A DNA stretch of 7,411 bases from Brevundimonas sp. UBA7635 (lineage in GTDB: Bacteria > Pseudomonadota > Alphaproteobacteria > Caulobacterales > Caulobacteraceae). Below, piece by piece: positions 4,684 to 7,411 of the stretch. How positions within the stretch are numbered: position 1 is the first letter of the stretch; each line of letters opens with the position of its first letter. The stretch covers positions 10,916 to 18,326 of the forward strand of contig DLIT01000107.1 of NCBI GenBank assembly GCA_002483865.1, in the 5' to 3' direction. The position numbers and the translations under genes were made by a program. Below the pieces are notes generated by a model, which saw only the letters and a list, made by a program, of their open reading frames with translations, was not told the origin of the DNA and did not search any database.

Positions 4684-6048
4684 TCAATCAAGTCGAGCCA
4701 AGAGGTCGCGGGTGAAGTCGGCAATGTCGAAACCCTGCCCGGCCGGGTCTTCGCCGCGGCGTACGATGACGATGCGGCGGCTGGGAATAATGACAACATA
4801 CTGGCCCCGGTTGCCGAAGGCGGCAAAGGCATCAGAGGGCACACCCTCAGAGCGGTTCATGGCCCAGAAGGTCGCGCCATAGCCGAATTCTCCGGTCGGC
4901 GGCTGCGGTCCGGACGGCGTTGCCACAAACCGGGCCCAGCCCTGAGGCAGCAGGCGCTCTCCCTCCCAGACGCCGTCGTTCAAATAAAGCTGCCCCAGCC
5001 GCGACAGATCCCGCGCTGTGGTCCAGACCTGTGACGACAGGATGAAGTTTCCGCGCCAGTCCGTCTCGGCAAAGGTATGGATCATGCCCAGGCGGTCCAG
5101 GAAGGCGGACGGCGGATGATCACCGAATCCCGCCGCTATCCCCATGACGGCCAAAAGCGTGTCGTTGTTGGCATAGCGATAGGTCGTCCCGACCGGCTGC
5201 AGTAAGGGCCAGCCCGGCGTCTGCTCATCCACGCTGGTGCCCCCAAAGTAGAGCGCATCGGTGCGGTTGCCGGCCGTGTCGCTGGTCAGGCCCGACGACA
5301 TCCGCATCAGGGCTTCAAGGGTAATGGCGGCGCGCGGGTCGCCTGGCTGCTGCCAGTTGGCGATCGCAACAGGGTCCTCGACCCTGACCTCGCCGCGATG
5401 CACGGCCGCCCCGATCAGGGTACCCGCCAGACTCTTGGCCACAGACCAGGTGCGCTGTGGCGTATTGGGGCCAAAGCCCTCGGCATAATGCTCGGCGACC
5501 CGCCGCCCATCCTGCAGGATGACCACGCCGGTCGAGCGGCTGCCCGGACCATAGGCTTCGGCAAAGGCGGCCTCGATCACGGCCTTCAGGCCTTCCTCAT
5601 CACCCTGGACGGGACCGGTGGGCAGATCCGGGACCGAGACGCGGCGCGACACAGGTGCCATGGCTGGGCCATCGACATAACCCATGGGCTGGATCACGCA
5701 TCCCTGTCCGGGACGATGACGGGCCACGCGAGGCGGGGCCTGATTGTCCCAGGCCACGCTGACCCTAGTCTCGGACACCTCTGCTTGCAGATGGCCGATG
5801 ATCGGCACCAGCTCAGGATAAATGCCGACCAGTTCATGGGCCTCGACATGGGCCACCGTGCGACTGGCCCCTGCGGCCTGCGCCGTTTTCAAGGCGCTGC
5901 AGATGGTCAGGGCCTTGTAGCCCGCAGCCATCGCCCGTTGATCGGGCGCAAAACTGGCCACCGCTTCAGGCATCTGGAAGGCCTGGGTTTGAGCCGGTAG
6001 GGCGGCAACAAGCGTGAGGGCGGCAAGCGTCGGGACCAGGGTTTTCAT
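4684..6048 (-). CDS. Exported serine hydrolase, class C beta-lactamase superfamily
   Basis: A 454-residue enzyme with a Sec signal peptide (MKTLVPTLAALTLVAALPAQ, cleavage likely at TQA|FQ near residue 23), so it should act in the periplasm or outside. Residues about 26-135 form an N-terminal region with two cysteines (C50 and C117, in PGQGCVIQP) that could form a disulfide. The catalytic domain (about 150-454) has the nucleophile motif SVAK (S202, K205), the Tyr motif YAN (Y292-N294) and GNRGQ (412-416), near where the KTG/HXG triad motif would stand. SXXK plus YXN and a G-rich third motif resembles 6-aminohexanoate-dimer hydrolase and esterase-like members more than true beta-lactamases. The substrate cannot be read from the sequence. 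It starts 49 bases after the peptidase stop. There is no convincing ribosome site, but a promoter-like sequence lies just upstream, so it may be translated from a leaderless mRNA. Confidence 0.9.
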   Translation of the reverse strand: MKTLVPTLAALTLVAALPAQTQAFQMPEAVASFAPDQRAMAAGYKALTICSALKTAQAAGASRTVAHVEAHELVGIYPELVPIIGHLQAEVSETRVSVAWDNQAPPRVARHRPGQGCVIQPMGYVDGPAMAPVSRRVSVPDLPTGPVQGDEEGLKAVIEAAFAEAYGPGSRSTGVVILQDGRRVAEHYAEGFGPNTPQRTWSVAKSLAGTLIGAAVHRGEVRVEDPVAIANWQQPGDPRAAITLEALMRMSSGLTSDTAGNRTDALYFGGTSVDEQTPGWPLLQPVGTTYRYANNDTLLAVMGIAAGFGDHPPSAFLDRLGMIHTFAETDWRGNFILSSQVWTTARDLSRLGQLYLNDGVWEGERLLPQGWARFVATPSGPQPPTGEFGYGATFWAMNRSEGVPSDAFAAFGNRGQYVVIIPSRRIVIVRRGEDPAGQGFDIADFTRDLLARLD

Positions 6049-6056
6049 AAGGCCAG

Positions 6057-6083
6057 ACTTCAGCCTTGATCTGCCCCTGTCAA
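6057..6083 (-). promoter_or_regulatory. Putative promoter of the serine hydrolase gene
   Basis: The coding strand has a perfect TTGACA (6083-6078). After 12 further bases beyond TTGACAG comes GCTGAAGT (6064-6057), a five-of-eight match to the Caulobacter -10. A sigma-70 reading with a 17-base spacer gives AAGTCT at 6060-6055, which is poor. Either reading puts the transcription start at or next to the ATG at 6048. Confidence 0.45.
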
Positions 6084-6097
6084 CGCGCCTCAGAGGG

Positions 6098-7411
6098 TCA
6101 CGCCACGCTCAGGGCTTCAAACTGATCCACCAGTTTTTCGAGGCGACGGGTGCCAATGGTCCAGAAGGCCGGGTCACGTGGGTCCAGTCCCAGCGGGGCC
6201 AGGGCCTCGACATAGGTGCGAGATCCACCGCCAGCCAGCAACTCGCGGTACAGGGGCGTAAAGGCGGCCGGATCCTTGGACCGCGTCTCCATCAGGGCCG
6301 CGACCAACAGGTCGCCGAAGGCATAGGCATAGACATAGAAGGGCGAATGGACGAAATGGCTGACATAGGCCCACCAGTCCTCGTAGCCGCTCAGGTCCAC
6401 GGCCGGACCCAGGCTGGCTGAAAGCTCCTCCATCCAGATTTCGCGGATACGCTCGACCGGCACCTCGCCCCCCGCGCGCTCGTCATGGAAGCGGGTCTCG
6501 AAGCGATGGAAGGCGATCTGACGCACCACCGTATTCAGGCCATCCTCGATCCGGCCCGCCAGCAGGGCGCGCTGGTCCTGGGGCGTGGCCTCGGCCAGCA
6601 GGCGGTCAAAGGTCAGGCCCTCGGCAAAGATGGAGGCGGTCTCGGCCAGGGTGAGCGGCGTGTCGGCCAGCAGTGAGCCCTGGCCAGCTGCGAGGGTCTG
6701 GTGCACCCCGTGGCCCAGCTCGTGGGCCAGGGTCAGCAGGTCGCGGCGCTCGCCCATCCAGTTCAGGAAGACATAGGGGTGGCGGTCCGCCGTCACCGGG
6801 TGGGCATAGGCCCCCGACTGCTTGCTGGCCCGGGCGCGGGCGTCGATCCAGGGACGATCAAAGAACCATCCGGCGCGCTCGGCAAAGTCGCCGCCCAGAT
6901 CGCTGAAGCTGGCCAGGACCTGGGACCTGGCCTCGGCCCAGCTGTAGGTCTTGCCGCGCGCCTTTTCGATCGGGGCGTTGCGGTCCCAGTGCGCCAGCCG
7001 GGTCTTGCCCATGGCCGCCGCCTTGAGCGCATAATAGCGATGCGAGATACGCGGATAGGCCTCGGCCACGGCTTCGGCCATGGCGTCGACGCTGGCTCCA
7101 TCGACCTCATTGGCCAGGTGGCGGCTGTCGGCGGGACGGGCAAAGCCGCGCCACTTGTCTTCCAGCGCCTTGTCAGCCGCGACCGTGTTCAGCACCATGG
7201 CCATGGTCTGGGCCCTGTCGGCAAAGGCCGCCGAAAGGGCCTTGCCCGCCGCCTCGCGCCGGGCTTCATCGGGGTCAGACAGGCGGTTCAGGCCCTCGGA
7301 CAGGGTCAGGCTCTCGCCCTCAGCCTCGGCCCGCAGGGCGGCCAGGGTTTCGTCGAACAGGCGCGGCCACTGGGCCTTGATCGGTCCGCTTTCGGCGATG
7401 AAGGTCTCAAG
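6098..7411 (-). CDS. pepF: M3-family oligoendopeptidase (PepF-like), 5' end outside the window
   Basis: Zinc metallopeptidase that cleaves short peptides, normally in the cytoplasm. The open frame runs from the right edge to the TGA at 6098, giving 437 residues with no start. The ATG at 7204 is internal, because the 69 codons before it are open and similar in composition and include RLSDPDEARREAAGKALS, typical of the family. The zinc site is HELGH (codons at 6724-6710: two His ligands and the catalytic Glu). It is followed by LAETASIFAE about 25 residues later, whose first Glu is the expected third ligand. The substrate-side region HFVHSPFYVYAYAFGDLL, near the C-terminus, is also characteristic of this clade. 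Family members are about 600 residues, so roughly a quarter is missing. No signal peptide can be judged. The serine hydrolase follows after 49 bases. Confidence 0.93.
   Translation of the reverse strand, partial: LETFIAESGPIKAQWPRLFDETLAALRAEAEGESLTLSEGLNRLSDPDEARREAAGKALSAAFADRAQTMAMVLNTVAADKALEDKWRGFARPADSRHLANEVDGASVDAMAEAVAEAYPRISHRYYALKAAAMGKTRLAHWDRNAPIEKARGKTYSWAEARSQVLASFSDLGGDFAERAGWFFDRPWIDARARASKQSGAYAHPVTADRHPYVFLNWMGERRDLLTLAHELGHGVHQTLAAGQGSLLADTPLTLAETASIFAEGLTFDRLLAEATPQDQRALLAGRIEDGLNTVVRQIAFHRFETRFHDERAGGEVPVERIREIWMEELSASLGPAVDLSGYEDWWAYVSHFVHSPFYVYAYAFGDLLVAALMETRSKDPAAFTPLYRELLAGGGSRTYVEALAPLGLDPRDPAFWTIGTRRLEKLVDQFEALSVA

Noticed and set aside
5398..6000. Plus-strand open frame of 200 codons opposite the serine hydrolase
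   Set aside because: Its Gly/His/Arg/Asp-rich composition is what reading the reverse of a GC-rich gene gives. The minus-strand gene has catalytic motifs and a signal peptide.
7202..7204. ATG at 7204 as the start of the peptidase
   Set aside because: The frame stays open and family-like through 69 codons to the right edge, so the gene is truncated by the window and starts outside it.

Overview
This is a high-GC window in which every supported gene lies on the minus strand, so transcription runs from right to left. Three things suggest an alphaproteobacterium. The proton-translocating transhydrogenase alpha subunit is split into two genes (pntAA and pntAB), as in Rhodospirillum. There is an alphaproteobacterial-type short subunit IV of an aa3 cytochrome c oxidase. 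Several putative promoters resemble the Caulobacter housekeeping consensus (TTGACGS, 10-14 nt, GCTANAWC). Caulobacterales (Caulobacter, Brevundimonas or Phenylobacterium type) is my best guess. It is an inference, not a proof.

Layout in the direction of transcription: (1) 7411-6098, the C-terminal 437 residues of an M3-family oligoendopeptidase whose 5' end lies outside the window. (2) 6048-4684, an exported serine hydrolase of the class C beta-lactamase/6-aminohexanoate-dimer hydrolase type, with a promoter-like sequence so close to the ATG that its mRNA may be leaderless. (3) 4610-4356, aa3 oxidase subunit IV, which looks like a complete one-gene unit with its own strong promoter (4674-4647) and an intrinsic terminator (4337-4303). 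(4) 4215-513, the pnt cluster: pntAA with a TTG start, pntAB, an unrecognised three-helix membrane protein, an unrecognised secreted protein, then pntB. (5) 462-85, a tryptophan-rich hypothetical protein. (6) The left edge, a perfect 7-bp hairpin running into a run of 14 C (G on the coding strand), which may be an assembly artefact.

PntAA, PntAB and PntB together form the membrane transhydrogenase that uses the proton gradient to move hydride from NADH to NADP+. The neighbouring cytochrome oxidase subunit belongs to the machinery that builds that gradient, so the middle of the window has a respiratory/redox theme. The least explained part is the pair of small membrane and secreted proteins placed between pntAB and pntB. 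They are candidates for an undescribed accessory of the transhydrogenase, but the only evidence is position and topology. I see no mobile elements, CRISPR arrays, tRNAs or rRNAs, and no intergenic stretch longer than about 140 bases.
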